Positions 25,345 through 34,482 of a DNA stretch of 64,000 nt are shown here, one piece after another. The translations under genes were made by a program, and so were the position numbers. Source of the DNA: Oscillospiraceae bacterium (lineage in GTDB: Bacteria; Bacillota_A; Clostridia; Oscillospirales; Oscillospiraceae); assembly GCA_017398105.1 (NCBI GenBank), contig JAFQHF010000069.1, forward strand, positions 1-64,000, in the 5' to 3' direction. Each line of letters opens with the position of its first letter. Position 1 is the first letter of the stretch. The notes beneath the pieces are model-generated. The model did no database searches and had not been told where the DNA came from. It saw only the letters and a program-made list of their open reading frames with translations.

Positions 25345-26145
25345 ATGAAAAGATTCATTGCACTGATGCTGCTGCTGGCTATGGCGCTGTCTCTGGCAGC
25401 CTGCGGTGGCAAGGCGGAAGCACCTGCAGCCACGGAAAAGCCCGCGGAAGAAAAGAAGGCGCTGCCTGTTGCTACCCTGCCGGCAGAAGAGGATGTCCCC
25501 GCCGAGACCCATTACCGGGACATCATGATCCCCTTTGAGGAGATCATTCCCGCTGAGCGTATCGTCATTCTGCAGAACACCCTGAACTTCGGCCGGGAGG
25601 GCTTCTACACCGAGCAGACCAAGCCTGTTACCGAAGACATCACCATGGACGGCGAGACTGTGGCCGCCTACAGCCTGACCTACCCCCTGAACTTCCTGAC
25701 CTACGGCTATGAAAACGGCGCACAGGTAGTCAATGCCACCGGCGAAGTCCTGGAATTTACCAAGGAAGAGCTGGAGGGCAGCTATATCATCATCAAGGAT
25801 TTCCAGAGCTGGGAGCTTCCCGTGCTGTATAATCCCGCAACCGGCACGAAAGTGGTTGACTTTGACCACATCATCACCGATAATAAAGAAATGGTGATCA
25901 GCATTGTGACCGAGCAGGACAGACGGTTTGTGGACATGTTCGCCCTGGTGGAATGGGATACCGCTTCCACCAATTACCATGTTATGGCAACGGACAAGTT
26001 CTTCATTCCCGTGACCCCCGAGGATTACGATGATGGTGAGCTTCGCGGCGCACTGTCCGGCTCCGTCAACGGCACCTTCCCCGATATGATCATCGCCCAG
26101 GGCAAGATCAATGACGTTATCTATCTGGAAAAAGTGGTGAAATAA
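25345..26145 (+). CDS. Lipoprotein of unknown function 2
   Basis: 266 residues from the ATG at 25345 with AAAGGAG upstream. Signal MKRFIALMLLLAMALSLAAC with lipidated Cys20, an Ala/Lys/Glu linker, then a soluble domain with ETHYRDIMIPFEEIIPAERI, a central VTEDITMDGETVAAYSL, and a C-terminal IMAT-type strand run. I do not recognise the family. Two bases... the DUF364 gene begins three bases after its stop, so the two are tightly coupled. An extracytoplasmic role with the ABC importer is inferred from the operon. Confidence 0.72.
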   Translation: MKRFIALMLLLAMALSLAACGGKAEAPAATEKPAEEKKALPVATLPAEEDVPAETHYRDIMIPFEEIIPAERIVILQNTLNFGREGFYTEQTKPVTEDITMDGETVAAYSLTYPLNFLTYGYENGAQVVNATGEVLEFTKEELEGSYIIIKDFQSWELPVLYNPATGTKVVDFDHIITDNKEMVISIVTEQDRRFVDMFALVEWDTASTNYHVMATDKFFIPVTPEDYDDGELRGALSGSVNGTFPDMIIAQGKINDVIYLEKVVK

Positions 26146-26147
26146 TT

Positions 26148-26927
26148 ATGGAAAACACATCTGTAAAGCATCGTATTCTGGAAGCTGCCAAGCCTTATCT
26201 GGAGAATCTGACCGTTCAGGATCTGGTGGTGGGCATTTCCCTCATTGCCGTTCAGCTGAGCAACGGAGCTGTGGGCGTATCCTACGTCCTGCGCTATGGT
26301 CTGCCTCCGGAGTGCGCTGCCTTCGGTTATGCCCGCAATGCCATAGGCATGTCTGCCTGGGACGTAGCCAGGTGGTCTGTGGAAGGGAAGGACAATGTAG
26401 GCCGTTCCATCGGCGGCGCAGTTCTGTCCGCAGCTTCCCAGCAGCTGGACATTGCCGATGATACAGATGAACTCTGCCGTTACGGCATGGAGATCACGGC
26501 GGAGGACACCGTGGGCATGATCGGCTTCATCAAGCCCGTTGCAAAGACCCTTTCCTCCCAGGTGAAGAAGCTGTATGTTTTCGACGAGGGTGTTTCCCTG
26601 TATGAAGGCACTGTCCACGTCTGCGGCATGGACCAGCAGCCCGTTTTGCTGCCCCAGTGCACCAAGATGATCATCACCGGCTCCTCCACCATCAACGGAA
26701 GCATCGACGGTCTTCTGGAAATGTGCGCCAATGCCCGGCAGATTGCCATTGTGGGTTCCTCCACCCCCATGTTCCCGGAGGGCTGGAAGGGCACAAACGT
26801 AACGTCCCTGGCCGGTTCCTGGTGGCCGAAGGAGCGGAAGGAAGACATCTTCCGCATCATCTCCCAGGGCGGCGGCATCGCCCAGCTGCGGCCCATCATT
26901 CGCCATAAAATTGCCTTTGTGAAATAA
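26148..26927 (+). CDS. DUF364/DUF4213 protein, putative heavy-metal chelation
   Basis: 259 residues with no signal peptide. The N-terminal half (VQDLVVGISLIAVQLSNGAVGVSY, then FGYARNAIGMSAWDVARWS) is DUF4213-like and the C-terminal half (VGMIGFIKPV, MIITGSSTINGSIDGLLE, IAIVGSSTPMFPEGW) is the DUF364 Rossmann-like domain. The family has been proposed to bind heavy metals or chelates and often neighbours ABC importers. Cytosolic handling of the cargo imported by the adjacent FecCD system is the likely role, unproven. Last gene before a strong terminator. Confidence 0.82.
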   Translation: MENTSVKHRILEAAKPYLENLTVQDLVVGISLIAVQLSNGAVGVSYVLRYGLPPECAAFGYARNAIGMSAWDVARWSVEGKDNVGRSIGGAVLSAASQQLDIADDTDELCRYGMEITAEDTVGMIGFIKPVAKTLSSQVKKLYVFDEGVSLYEGTVHVCGMDQQPVLLPQCTKMIITGSSTINGSIDGLLEMCANARQIAIVGSSTPMFPEGWKGTNVTSLAGSWWPKERKEDIFRIISQGGGIAQLRPIIRHKIAFVK

Positions 26928-26939
26928 TCTGTTAAAACG

Positions 26940-26972
26940 AAGCGGCTGCCCGGAGTGGGCAGCCGCTTTTTG
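26940..26972 (+). terminator. Intrinsic terminator of the ABC/DUF364 operon
   Basis: AGCGGCTGCCC, GGAGT loop, GGGCAGCCGCT, then TTTTT: an 11-bp GC stem directly after the DUF364 gene. Confidence 0.92.
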
Positions 26973-27028
26973 TGATTGAGAATCCCAGGCTTTCGGGCCA
27001 TGGGAATCTTTTCGTATGGACACTGCTG

Positions 27029-27868
27029 TTATAACCCTCTTGCGTGTTTTCTGTAATCCATGGGGCTGACGCCCTGGGATTTCCGGAAGGCCTGGGAGAA
27101 GTAGCTGGGGGAAGAGAAGCCCAGAAGCTGGGCGATCTGGGTCAGGGAAAGGTCTGTTTCGGCCAGCAGATATTTGCTTTCCACGATTCTTCGGGTGATC
27201 ATATAGCTGATGGGCGAAACGCCGTATTCCTGCTTGAAGGTATGCGCCAGATAGTATTTGTTCATATGGACTTTGCCGGCAAGCTGCTCCAGGGACAGGG
27301 GTTCTTTAAAATGCAGGTCGATGTAGCGCTTGACGGCGGTGCAGGGCTGCTCTCCGTTGGTGAGCTGCGGTTCTGCGGATACCGTCAGCTCTGTGGTGCG
27401 CATAAGCCGGATGACCAGCATCTCCATGCAGGCCCGGCAGACATCCTGGAATCCGGTGTTTTTCTGCTCCATTTCCCTGAGGATGTTCCACAGGCAGCCG
27501 GAAATTTCCGTGCTTTCATAATGATCCAGAATACAGTAGCGCCCGTTGGAGTGCTTCCCGGCGGACAGCCGGATGCCCTCTATGCCGAGAACGATGTATT
27601 CCAGAGACTGGGAGCGGATATTCGCTTCGGCGTGGGGGACATCCGGATTGATGATGACAAGGTCGTTGACCTTAACCGGCTGTTCCCGGTCTTCGATGAG
27701 AAACATGCCCGTACCGCCGAAAATGTAAAAGATCTCCATGTATTCGTGGGTGTGGTAATCGCAGTGCCAGTCGCCGCTGTATTTGGCGCTGGCAATGTTC
27801 AGAAGCTTGGTGGAGCCCCGGATGGTATAGGTTTGATCCTCCGCCAGGCTGTAGTAATTCATGCTCAT
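27029..27868 (-). CDS. AraC family transcriptional regulator
   Basis: 279 residues from ATG 27868 with GAGG nine bases upstream; a GTG five codons earlier overlaps that site and is less likely. N-terminal cupin-like ligand domain (CDYHTHEYMEIFYIFGGTG, VNDLVIINPDVPHAEA) and two C-terminal helix-turn-helix units (SLEQLAGKVHMNKYYLAHTF and LTQIAQLLGFSSPSYFSQAF). Such cupin-AraC proteins usually activate sugar genes. The nearest sugar genes are the alpha-galactosidase and sugar ABC importer downstream of the TetR gene, so control of these is possible but not shown. Confidence 0.93.
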   Translation of the reverse strand: MSMNYYSLAEDQTYTIRGSTKLLNIASAKYSGDWHCDYHTHEYMEIFYIFGGTGMFLIEDREQPVKVNDLVIINPDVPHAEANIRSQSLEYIVLGIEGIRLSAGKHSNGRYCILDHYESTEISGCLWNILREMEQKNTGFQDVCRACMEMLVIRLMRTTELTVSAEPQLTNGEQPCTAVKRYIDLHFKEPLSLEQLAGKVHMNKYYLAHTFKQEYGVSPISYMITRRIVESKYLLAETDLSLTQIAQLLGFSSPSYFSQAFRKSQGVSPMDYRKHARGL

Positions 27869-27907
27869 ATTGTGCTTCCTCACTTCGATAACTTTATGTT
27901 TATTGTT

Positions 27908-27936
27908 ATTTTAGCATGAATTATTGTTTTTTTCAA
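27908..27936 (-). promoter_or_regulatory. Promoter of AraC gene
   Basis: Minus strand TTGAAA (27936-27931), 17-base spacer, TAAAAT (27913-27908). Confidence 0.6.
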
Positions 27937-28092
27937 TAGGAAAATGAGAAATATGGGGATAGGAACCCGTATCCGCTAAAAACGAGTTGTGTCATTATGC
28001 GCAAAAACAGAGCAAAAAACCGTCGGAATTTAAAGGAAATGATGAAAAATACGCAAAAACAATATATATAAAGAAAAACCGCAATATATCGC

Positions 28093-28121
28093 TTGAGGAA
28101 AAATCAAAAATTATGTATACT
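28093..28121 (+). promoter_or_regulatory. Promoter of TetR gene
   Basis: TTGAGG (28093-28098), 17-base spacer, TATACT (28116-28121). The rest of the AT-rich AraC-TetR interval (27,937-28,092) shows no gene I can support. Confidence 0.55.
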
Positions 28122-28193
28122 CAAACGGTCGCATATAGGCAGAAACAGGCAAAAAATCCAACAACAGGGAACATTCCGGGAAGGAGGCGCACC

Positions 28194-28700
28194 GTGCCGA
28201 AGCTGATCGAAAATCTGAAGGAAAAAATTCTGGCAGAAGCGGACAGGCAGCTGCAGGAAGCGGGGTATGGCACCATGACCATCCAGTCCATTGCAAAAGC
28301 CTGCGGTGTCGGCGTGGGAACGGTGTACAATTATTTTTCTTCCAAGGATGAGATCCTCATTGCCTGCGTGGCGGAAGCCTGGATGAAGCACATTGAGACG
28401 ATCCGGACCGTGGCCCAATACGCGCCCACCTACGAATCGGTGGTTCACTGCATCTATGACCAGGTTCGTCTCTTCGGGGAGGAACATGAATACATCTTCC
28501 GGGAGGAAACGGCGGCCAAAAGCGTTGACGGCGCAGTTTTCCGGTATATGCGGCTTCTGTCTGCGCAGATCGCGGAATTGCTGCGGAAATTCTGCGGGAG
28601 CGATGCGGAGGCACAGATCATTGCCGAGGCGCTGCTGATCTGGATTCGCACCGGAAAGAGCTATGAGGAAGTCTGCAGCAATATTATGAAGCTGTTCTGA
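28194..28700 (+). CDS. TetR family transcriptional regulator
   Basis: 168 residues from the GTG at 28194, which has AAGGAGG seven bases upstream; the frame is open further upstream but over a promoter. N-terminal helix-turn-helix ITIQSIAKACGVGVGTVYNYF-like segment (MTIQSIAKACGVGVGTVYNY) followed by a short all-helical ligand domain. Target genes are unknown. Divergent from AraC and ended by its own terminator, so it is a single-gene unit. Confidence 0.88.
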   Translation: MPKLIENLKEKILAEADRQLQEAGYGTMTIQSIAKACGVGVGTVYNYFSSKDEILIACVAEAWMKHIETIRTVAQYAPTYESVVHCIYDQVRLFGEEHEYIFREETAAKSVDGAVFRYMRLLSAQIAELLRKFCGSDAEAQIIAEALLIWIRTGKSYEEVCSNIMKLF

Positions 28701-28718
28701 TAAAAAAATCTGCTTATC

Positions 28719-28759
28719 GCACTTCGGCAGGGCGGCCCGTCCTGCCGAAGTGCATTTTT
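28719..28759 (+). terminator. Intrinsic terminator of TetR gene
   Basis: GCACTTCGGCAGG (28719-28731) pairs with CCTGCCGAAGTGC (28741-28753), then ATTTTTG. Confidence 0.92.
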
Positions 28760-28851
28760 GCGTTGTCAGTTTCCATCATAAAACCGCTCCTTCTGTGATT
28801 CGGGCAGAAGCTTCCGCCCAAATCATAAAAAGAGTTTTCGGAGGTTGCCTA

Positions 28852-28879
28852 TTGACAAAAGATCACGGTCTGCTATAAT
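28852..28879 (+). promoter_or_regulatory. Promoter of alpha-galactosidase gene
   Basis: TTGACA (28852-28857), 16-base spacer, TATAAT (28874-28879): near-consensus sigma-A promoter. Transcript start about 28886. Confidence 0.85.
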
Positions 28880-28914
28880 ATTTTTGTCAAAATTATGTGA
28901 ATACGTTCATTTAA

Positions 28915-28946
28915 CTGCGCTGTCATTCTGCATGCGCAGCTTTTTT
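28915..28946 (+). terminator. Terminator-like hairpin in alpha-galactosidase leader
   Basis: CTGCGC (28915-28920) pairs with GCGCAG (28934-28939), then CTTTTTT, all within the 78-base leader. It could limit read-through from the strong promoter unless an antiterminator acts. The stem is short (6 bp). Confidence 0.55.
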
Positions 28947-28963
28947 GTATTGAGGATATTGCT

Positions 28964-31147
28964 ATGGCTATTCTATTCAATGAACAGGACAATACGTTTA
29001 CCCTTCACACCAAAAACACCACCTATCAGATGAAGGTGGATCAGTACGGTGTGCTTCTGCATCTGTACTACGGTTCCCGGACGGCGGGCAATATGGATTA
29101 TCTGCTGACCTACACAGACCGTGGCTTCTCCGGAAACCTGCATGACGCCGGACATGACCGCACCTATTCTCTGGACGTGCTGCCCCAGGAGTACCCTACC
29201 TTCGGCACCGGTGATTACCGGAGCCCTGCTCTGATCGTGAAGAACCATGACGGCTCCTTTGCCTGCGACCTTCGCTACTACGGTCATCAGATCTCCAGCG
29301 GCAAGTATCCCCTTCAGGGCCTGCCTGCCGTATATGCAAAGACGGAGGAAGCACAGACCCTGGCCATCTTCCTGCGGGACCCTGCCTCCGGTGTGCAGGT
29401 GCGGCTGATGTATGGTGTGCTGCCGGAGCATGATATCATCACCCGTACCGCCATCGTCAAAAACAAGGGCAGCCAGCCGATCCTGCTGGAAAAGGTTCTG
29501 TCTGCCAGCATTGATATTGTCAGCGGCGACTTCGATCTGATCACCTTTGGCGGACGCTATGCCATGGAGCGCATCTTCAACCGGGACAGGATGGAGCAGG
29601 GCTCCATCGTCATCGGCAGCCGCCGGGGCTATTCCAGCCATCAGTTCAATCCCATGATGATCCTGGCAGAGCACAGAACCACGGAAAATTACGGAAAATG
29701 CTACGCCATGAGCTTCGTTTACAGCGGCGCCTGGAAGGGCAAGGCGGAGCGGGATCATGTGGAGCTGACCCGCCTGCAGATGGGCCTGCATGATGAAAAC
29801 TTCTCCTACCCGCTGGCTCCGGAGGAGGCCTTTGTGGCGCCTGAGGTGGTCATGAGCTGCTCCACCTCCGGTCTGGCACGGCTGTCCCAGAACCTGCATG
29901 ACTGCTTCCGCAGCCATCTGTGCCGGGGCAAGTATAAGGAAGCCTCCCGCCCCATTCTGGTGAACAGCTGGGAAAGCTGCTACTTTGACTTTAACGGAGA
30001 AACCATCTACAAGCTTGCCCAGGATGCGGCGGAGCTGGGCATAGACATGGTGGTCATGGATGACGGCTGGTTTGGCAAACGGAATTCCGACTGCACCAGT
30101 CTGGGCGACTGGGTGGTGAACGAAGAGAAACTTGGAATGTCTCTGGGCACACTCATTGAGCGGATCAACGCCCTTGGCGTGAAATTCGGCATCTGGATCG
30201 AGCCGGAGGGCGTCAGCGAGGATTCCGACCTGTACCGGGAGCATCCGGACTGGGCCTTTGTCATTCCCGGCAGAAATCCGGAACGCAGCCGCAGTCAGCT
30301 GGTGCTGGACTTCTCCCGCAAAGAGGTCGTGGATGCCATGTTTGAGAAGATCTGCGCCGTGCTGGATCAGGGCAATATCGAGTATGTCAAATGGGACTGC
30401 AACCGTTCCATCGGCAATCTCTATTCCCACGATACCCGCAGCCAGAGCAAGGTGCTCTTTGACTACATGCTGGGCGTGTATGATTTCATGGACCGTCTGG
30501 TAAAGCGCTATCCCAACATTCTCTTCGAGACCTGCAGCGGCGGCGGCGGACGGTTTGATGCCGGTATGCTGTATTATTCTCCCCAGATCTGGACCAGTGA
30601 CAACACCGATGCCATCGACCGGCTGCGGATTCAGTACGGCACCTCCTTCGGCTATCCCGTCAGCTGCATGGGTTCCCACGTTTCCGCGGTGCCCAACCAC
30701 CAGACCGGTCGTGTGACCTCCATGAACACCCGGGGTGTGGTGGCTATGTCCGGCACCTTTGGTTATGAGCTGAACCTGGGTCATCTGACCCAGGAAGAGA
30801 AGGAAGCGGTGCGCCAGCAGATCAAGACCTTCCGCAAGCACGAAAAGCTGATCCAGCAGGGCCGGTATTACCGGCTGAGCAATCCTTACGAGGATGCGCT
30901 GGTTGCCTGGGAATTTATTTCCAAGGATCAGACCGAGGTGCTGATGTCCGCAGTTGCCCAGGAGGTTCACGGCTACATGCTGATCCCCTATGTAAAATTC
31001 CGGGGTCTGAAGCGGGGCGCCATGTACCAGGATCAGGCTACCGGCAAGTGCTATCCCGCGGATGCCCTGATCGATATGGGTCTTCCCGTCCTGCCGTCCA
31101 AGGAAGAATACGCGGCAACGCAGATGTACCTGAAAATTGTGGAATGA
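28964..31147 (+). CDS. aga: Alpha-galactosidase, GH36
   Basis: 727 residues, the normal size for cytosolic clostridial GH36 enzymes. Hydrolyses alpha-1,6-galactosides such as melibiose and raffinose. N-terminal beta-sandwich (HLYYGSRTAGNMDYLL), central barrel with MDDGWFG, the nucleophile Asp478 in VKWDCNRS, CSGGGGRFDAGML, and the acid/base Asp546 in TSDNTDAID, then a C-terminal beta domain. No signal peptide, so it acts on imported oligosaccharide. It lies just upstream of a sugar ABC importer without ATPase. Confidence 0.95.
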   Translation: MAILFNEQDNTFTLHTKNTTYQMKVDQYGVLLHLYYGSRTAGNMDYLLTYTDRGFSGNLHDAGHDRTYSLDVLPQEYPTFGTGDYRSPALIVKNHDGSFACDLRYYGHQISSGKYPLQGLPAVYAKTEEAQTLAIFLRDPASGVQVRLMYGVLPEHDIITRTAIVKNKGSQPILLEKVLSASIDIVSGDFDLITFGGRYAMERIFNRDRMEQGSIVIGSRRGYSSHQFNPMMILAEHRTTENYGKCYAMSFVYSGAWKGKAERDHVELTRLQMGLHDENFSYPLAPEEAFVAPEVVMSCSTSGLARLSQNLHDCFRSHLCRGKYKEASRPILVNSWESCYFDFNGETIYKLAQDAAELGIDMVVMDDGWFGKRNSDCTSLGDWVVNEEKLGMSLGTLIERINALGVKFGIWIEPEGVSEDSDLYREHPDWAFVIPGRNPERSRSQLVLDFSRKEVVDAMFEKICAVLDQGNIEYVKWDCNRSIGNLYSHDTRSQSKVLFDYMLGVYDFMDRLVKRYPNILFETCSGGGGRFDAGMLYYSPQIWTSDNTDAIDRLRIQYGTSFGYPVSCMGSHVSAVPNHQTGRVTSMNTRGVVAMSGTFGYELNLGHLTQEEKEAVRQQIKTFRKHEKLIQQGRYYRLSNPYEDALVAWEFISKDQTEVLMSAVAQEVHGYMLIPYVKFRGLKRGAMYQDQATGKCYPADALIDMGLPVLPSKEEYAATQMYLKIVE

Positions 31148-31154
31148 ATCTGTT

Positions 31155-31184
31155 CAGCCGCCGGAATTCCGGCGGCTGTTTTTT
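31155..31184 (+). terminator. Intrinsic terminator of alpha-galactosidase gene
   Basis: A perfect palindrome, CAGCCGCCGGAA / TTCCGGCGGCTG (31155-31178), followed by TTTTTT. Confidence 0.95.
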
Positions 31185-31267
31185 GCTTTAACGAACCTTA
31201 AACGTTGTTTTAGCCAAAAGTACAAATTCATTTCCGATTTTTTGGTAACATTTTCGAAGAATAATGT

Positions 31268-31296
31268 TTGTCAGAAGAAAGCGCATGTGGTATGAT
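31268..31296 (+). promoter_or_regulatory. Promoter of sugar ABC operon
   Basis: TTGTCA (31268-31273), 17-base spacer, TATGAT (31291-31296). Start about 31303, 39 bases before the first ATG. Confidence 0.75.
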
Positions 31297-31341
31297 GTAA
31301 AAGGCAATATGAACCAATTCACAAAAGGAAGGAAAATTATC

Positions 31342-32616
31342 ATGAAAAAGATTATCTGCGCACTGCTGGCTCTGGTCATGATGCTGTCTCTGGCAGCTTG
31401 TGGCGGCGCTGCAGAACCCAAGACTGACAATGTCGTTACCGTCTGGGCATGGGACGAGGCCTTCAACATCAAGGCTGCCAACGAGGCTGCTGCGATCTAC
31501 AAGACCATCAATCCCGATGTCACCATCGAAGTTGTCACCATGGCTCAGGACGATATCGTCCAGAAGCTGAACACCGCTCTGGCTGCCGGCTCCTACGAAG
31601 GCCTGCCCGAGGTCGTCCTGTGCGAGGACTACCGTATCCAGGGCTTCCTGAAGAACTTCGGCAATGAGTTCGCTGATCTGAGCGACATCGCAAAGCCCGA
31701 GGACTTCGCCTCCTTCAAGACCGCTGTCAACGTGGTTGACGGCAAGCTGTACGGCATCCCCTTCGACTCCGGCGTTGCTGCTCTGTTCTATCGCCTGGAC
31801 CTGGTCGAGGAAGCCGGCTACACCGAAGCTGACATGCAGAACATCACCTGGGAAAAGTACATCGAAGTCGGCAAGGCCGTCAAGGAAAAGTGCGGCGTTG
31901 ACATGATGACCATGGACCCCTCCGACCTGGGCCAGATCCGTATGATGCTGCAGTCCGCAGGCTCCTGGTACACCGATGCCGAGGGCAAGGTCGCTGTTGC
32001 CAATAACCCCGCTATGGTCGCTGCTGTTGAGACCTACCTGGATCTGTTCAACTCCGGCGTCACCATCGAGGCTGTGGGCTGGGATCAGTTCGTCGGCGCT
32101 TTCCAGACCGGTAAGGTTTGGTCCGTTGCCAACGGCTGCTGGATCTCCGCATCCGTGGTCGCTGCCGAAGATCTGGCAGGCAAGTGGGCTGTCGCTCCCT
32201 TCCCCAGAATGGGCCGCTATGATGCTTCTGCCAACGGTTCTTCCTGCGGCGGCGCCGGCTGGTACGTCCTGCAGAACGTGGGCGATACCGATGCTGCAAA
32301 GGACTACATCAAGAACACCTTCGCTTCCTCTGTTGAGCTGATGAACACTCTGGCTACCGAGATCAACCTGATCTCCACCATGAACGCTGCCGCTTCCGCT
32401 GAGAACTACTCCAAGGGCGTTGACTTCTACGGCGGCCAGGCCATCTTCGCTGACCTGTTTGCATGGCAGGACAACGTTCCCGCTGTCAACTACGGCATGC
32501 ACACCTATCAGATCGAGTCCAAGATGACCGAGGCTGTCCAGGCCATCAAGGACGGCGGCGACATCGAGACCGTTCTGGCCGACTACCAGGCTCAGATCGA
32601 GGCTGAAGTCCGCTAA
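31342..32616 (+). CDS. Sugar ABC transporter substrate-binding lipoprotein
   Basis: 424 residues from the ATG at 31342 (AAGGAAGG upstream). Signal MKKIICALLALVMMLSLAAC with lipidated Cys20. The mature domain is an extracellular solute-binding protein type 1: VVTVWAWDEAFNIKAANEAA, VQKLNTALAAGSYEGLPEVV, NGCWISASVVAAEDLAGKWA. Likely binds an alpha-galactoside or similar oligosaccharide, judged from the GH36 gene upstream. A stable hairpin after the gene and a 154-base gap before the permeases allow higher expression of the binding protein. Confidence 0.93.
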   Translation: MKKIICALLALVMMLSLAACGGAAEPKTDNVVTVWAWDEAFNIKAANEAAAIYKTINPDVTIEVVTMAQDDIVQKLNTALAAGSYEGLPEVVLCEDYRIQGFLKNFGNEFADLSDIAKPEDFASFKTAVNVVDGKLYGIPFDSGVAALFYRLDLVEEAGYTEADMQNITWEKYIEVGKAVKEKCGVDMMTMDPSDLGQIRMMLQSAGSWYTDAEGKVAVANNPAMVAAVETYLDLFNSGVTIEAVGWDQFVGAFQTGKVWSVANGCWISASVVAAEDLAGKWAVAPFPRMGRYDASANGSSCGGAGWYVLQNVGDTDAAKDYIKNTFASSVELMNTLATEINLISTMNAAASAENYSKGVDFYGGQAIFADLFAWQDNVPAVNYGMHTYQIESKMTEAVQAIKDGGDIETVLADYQAQIEAEVR

Positions 32617-32629
32617 AACATTGTAACGC

Positions 32630-32658
32630 TTATGGGGGCAGGGCACCTGCCCCCATAA
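32630..32658 (+). terminator. Intercistronic hairpin after sugar-binding protein
   Basis: TTATGGGGGCAGG, GCA loop, CCTGCCCCCATAA: perfect 13-bp stem without a T-run. A second hairpin, GGACATCGT / ACGATGTCC, lies at 32697-32720. Both probably set the ratio of binding protein to permease mRNA. Confidence 0.7.
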
Positions 32659-32770
32659 ATTCCAAAGTCTGATTGTTATTTTTGCAATCACAGTACGGAC
32701 ATCGTATCAACACGATGTCCTCCTGCACGGAAGGCTGCTTCTGTCCGGGAACTACTGTTAGGAGGAAGAA

Positions 32771-33643
32771 ATGAAACGCTTCATCAAAAACAAGCAGGAT
32801 GGCACAGCGATGCTGTTCATTATTCCCAGCTTGATCCTGGTCACCCTGTTCATCTTCTATCCCATGGCCCAGTCCTTCATCACCTCTTTCCAGACGGGCG
32901 TGGGCAACAACATGCGCTTTACCGGTATTGACAACTATACCCGCCTGCTGTCCGACAAGACCTTTCACAAGGCTCTGACCAATACCATTCTGTACCTGCT
33001 GGTGCAGGTGCCCATCATGATCATTCTGGCACTGGCCATCTCTTCCATGCTGAATGACAAGAAGCTCCGCCTGAAGGGCTTCTTCCGTACGGCGATCTTC
33101 CTGCCCTGTATCTCCTCTCTGGTCGCCTACTCTATCATCTTCAAGTCCCTGTTCGCATCCGATGGTTTCATCAATGCCATCCTGCTGAACCTGAATTTCA
33201 TCGATGCCCCCATCAGCTGGATCTCCCATCCTACCCTGGCCAAGGTTCTGATCATCATCGCCATCACCTGGCGCTGGACCGGCTACAACATGGTTTTCTA
33301 CCTGGCCGGTATGCAGTCCATCGATGATTCCATCTATGAGGCAGCCGACATCGACGGTGTCAACGGCTTTGAAAAGTTCCGTTACATCACCGTGCCCCTG
33401 CTGAAGCCCATCATCCTGTTCACCACCATCAACTCCACCATCGGTACCCTGCAGCTCTTCGATGAGCCTGTGAACATCACCGACGGCGGCCCCGCAAACG
33501 CAACGCTGACCATTTCCCAGTATATTTATAATGTGCTGTTCAAGTACAATCCCGACTTCGGTTATGCCTGTGCCATGTCCTTCGTGGTCGTGGTCATGAT
33601 CGTTGCCCTGTCCTTTGTTCAGAAGAAAGTGGGTGAAGACTAA
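32771..33643 (+). CDS. Sugar ABC transporter permease 1 (MalF/MsmF type)
   Basis: 290 residues, six helices. Typical N-terminus (AMLFIIPSLILVTLFIFYPM) and the EAA loop EAADIDGVNGFEKFRYITVP, which docks on the ATPase. AGGAGG upstream of the ATG. The stop overlaps the next ATG. No ATPase gene is in this operon, so a shared MsmK-like ATPase encoded elsewhere is expected, as in other clostridial CUT1 systems. Confidence 0.94.
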   Translation: MKRFIKNKQDGTAMLFIIPSLILVTLFIFYPMAQSFITSFQTGVGNNMRFTGIDNYTRLLSDKTFHKALTNTILYLLVQVPIMIILALAISSMLNDKKLRLKGFFRTAIFLPCISSLVAYSIIFKSLFASDGFINAILLNLNFIDAPISWISHPTLAKVLIIIAITWRWTGYNMVFYLAGMQSIDDSIYEAADIDGVNGFEKFRYITVPLLKPIILFTTINSTIGTLQLFDEPVNITDGGPANATLTISQYIYNVLFKYNPDFGYACAMSFVVVVMIVALSFVQKKVGED

Positions 33644-34482
33644 TGAAGAGAACGAAGCTTTCCACCATCTTCCAGTATGCCTTCCTGGGCACCTTGTCCG
33701 TGGTTTCCATCTTCCCCTTCTACTGGATGGTCATGGCAGCCACCAACAAGTCCGTGGATGTCACCAAGGGCACGCTGCTTCCCGGCACCTACTTCTTCGA
33801 GAATCTGAAGTCTGTCCTGGAATCCGATCTGCTGTACCTGAATTCCTACGGCAACTCCATCGTCATCACCCTGGTCACCACCATTCTGGCCATGATCGTC
33901 TCCTCTGCTGCCGGCTATGCCTTCGTGGTTTATAAGACCAAGGGCCGCGAGCGGATCTTCGACTTCATCTTCGCCTCCATGATGGTTCCCTTCGCAGCAC
34001 TGATGGTGCCTCTGTTCAAGCTGTTCAGCAACTTCAACAAGCTGGGCCTGGGCTTCATCGGTCTGAACTCCCCCGGTGCCGTTATCATCACCGGCATTGC
34101 CACCGCATTTTTGATCTTCTTCTTCAAGCAGAATACGGCGACCTTCCCCAGGGATCTGATCGAGGCTGCCCGTATCGACGGCCTGGGCGAGATCCGGATC
34201 TTCCTGCAGATCTACGTTCCCACCATGAAGTCCACTTATGCTGCCGCCATCGTCGTTACCTTCATGAACGTGTGGAACAGCTACCTGTGGCCCCTGATCG
34301 CTCTGCAGTCCGGTGACAAGCGCACCCTGCCTCTGATCCTGTCCGCCATGGGCGCATCCTACACCCCTGACTACGGCATGATGATGTGCGCCGTCGTTCT
34401 GGCCACCATCCCCACTGCTGCCATCTTCTTCCTGATGCAGAAGCAGTTCGTCGCCGGCATGACCGGTGCCGTTAAGGGCTGA
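33643..34482 (+). CDS. Sugar ABC transporter permease 2 (MalG/MsmG type)
   Basis: 279 residues, six helices, with the EAA loop EAARIDGLGEIRIFLQIYVP and a C-terminal MQKQFVAGMTGAVKG ending typical of MalG-like subunits. Overlaps permease 1 by one base (TAATG). Last gene of the importer operon; a terminator follows at 34566-34610. Confidence 0.94.
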   Translation: MKRTKLSTIFQYAFLGTLSVVSIFPFYWMVMAATNKSVDVTKGTLLPGTYFFENLKSVLESDLLYLNSYGNSIVITLVTTILAMIVSSAAGYAFVVYKTKGRERIFDFIFASMMVPFAALMVPLFKLFSNFNKLGLGFIGLNSPGAVIITGIATAFLIFFFKQNTATFPRDLIEAARIDGLGEIRIFLQIYVPTMKSTYAAAIVVTFMNVWNSYLWPLIALQSGDKRTLPLILSAMGASYTPDYGMMMCAVVLATIPTAAIFFLMQKQFVAGMTGAVKG

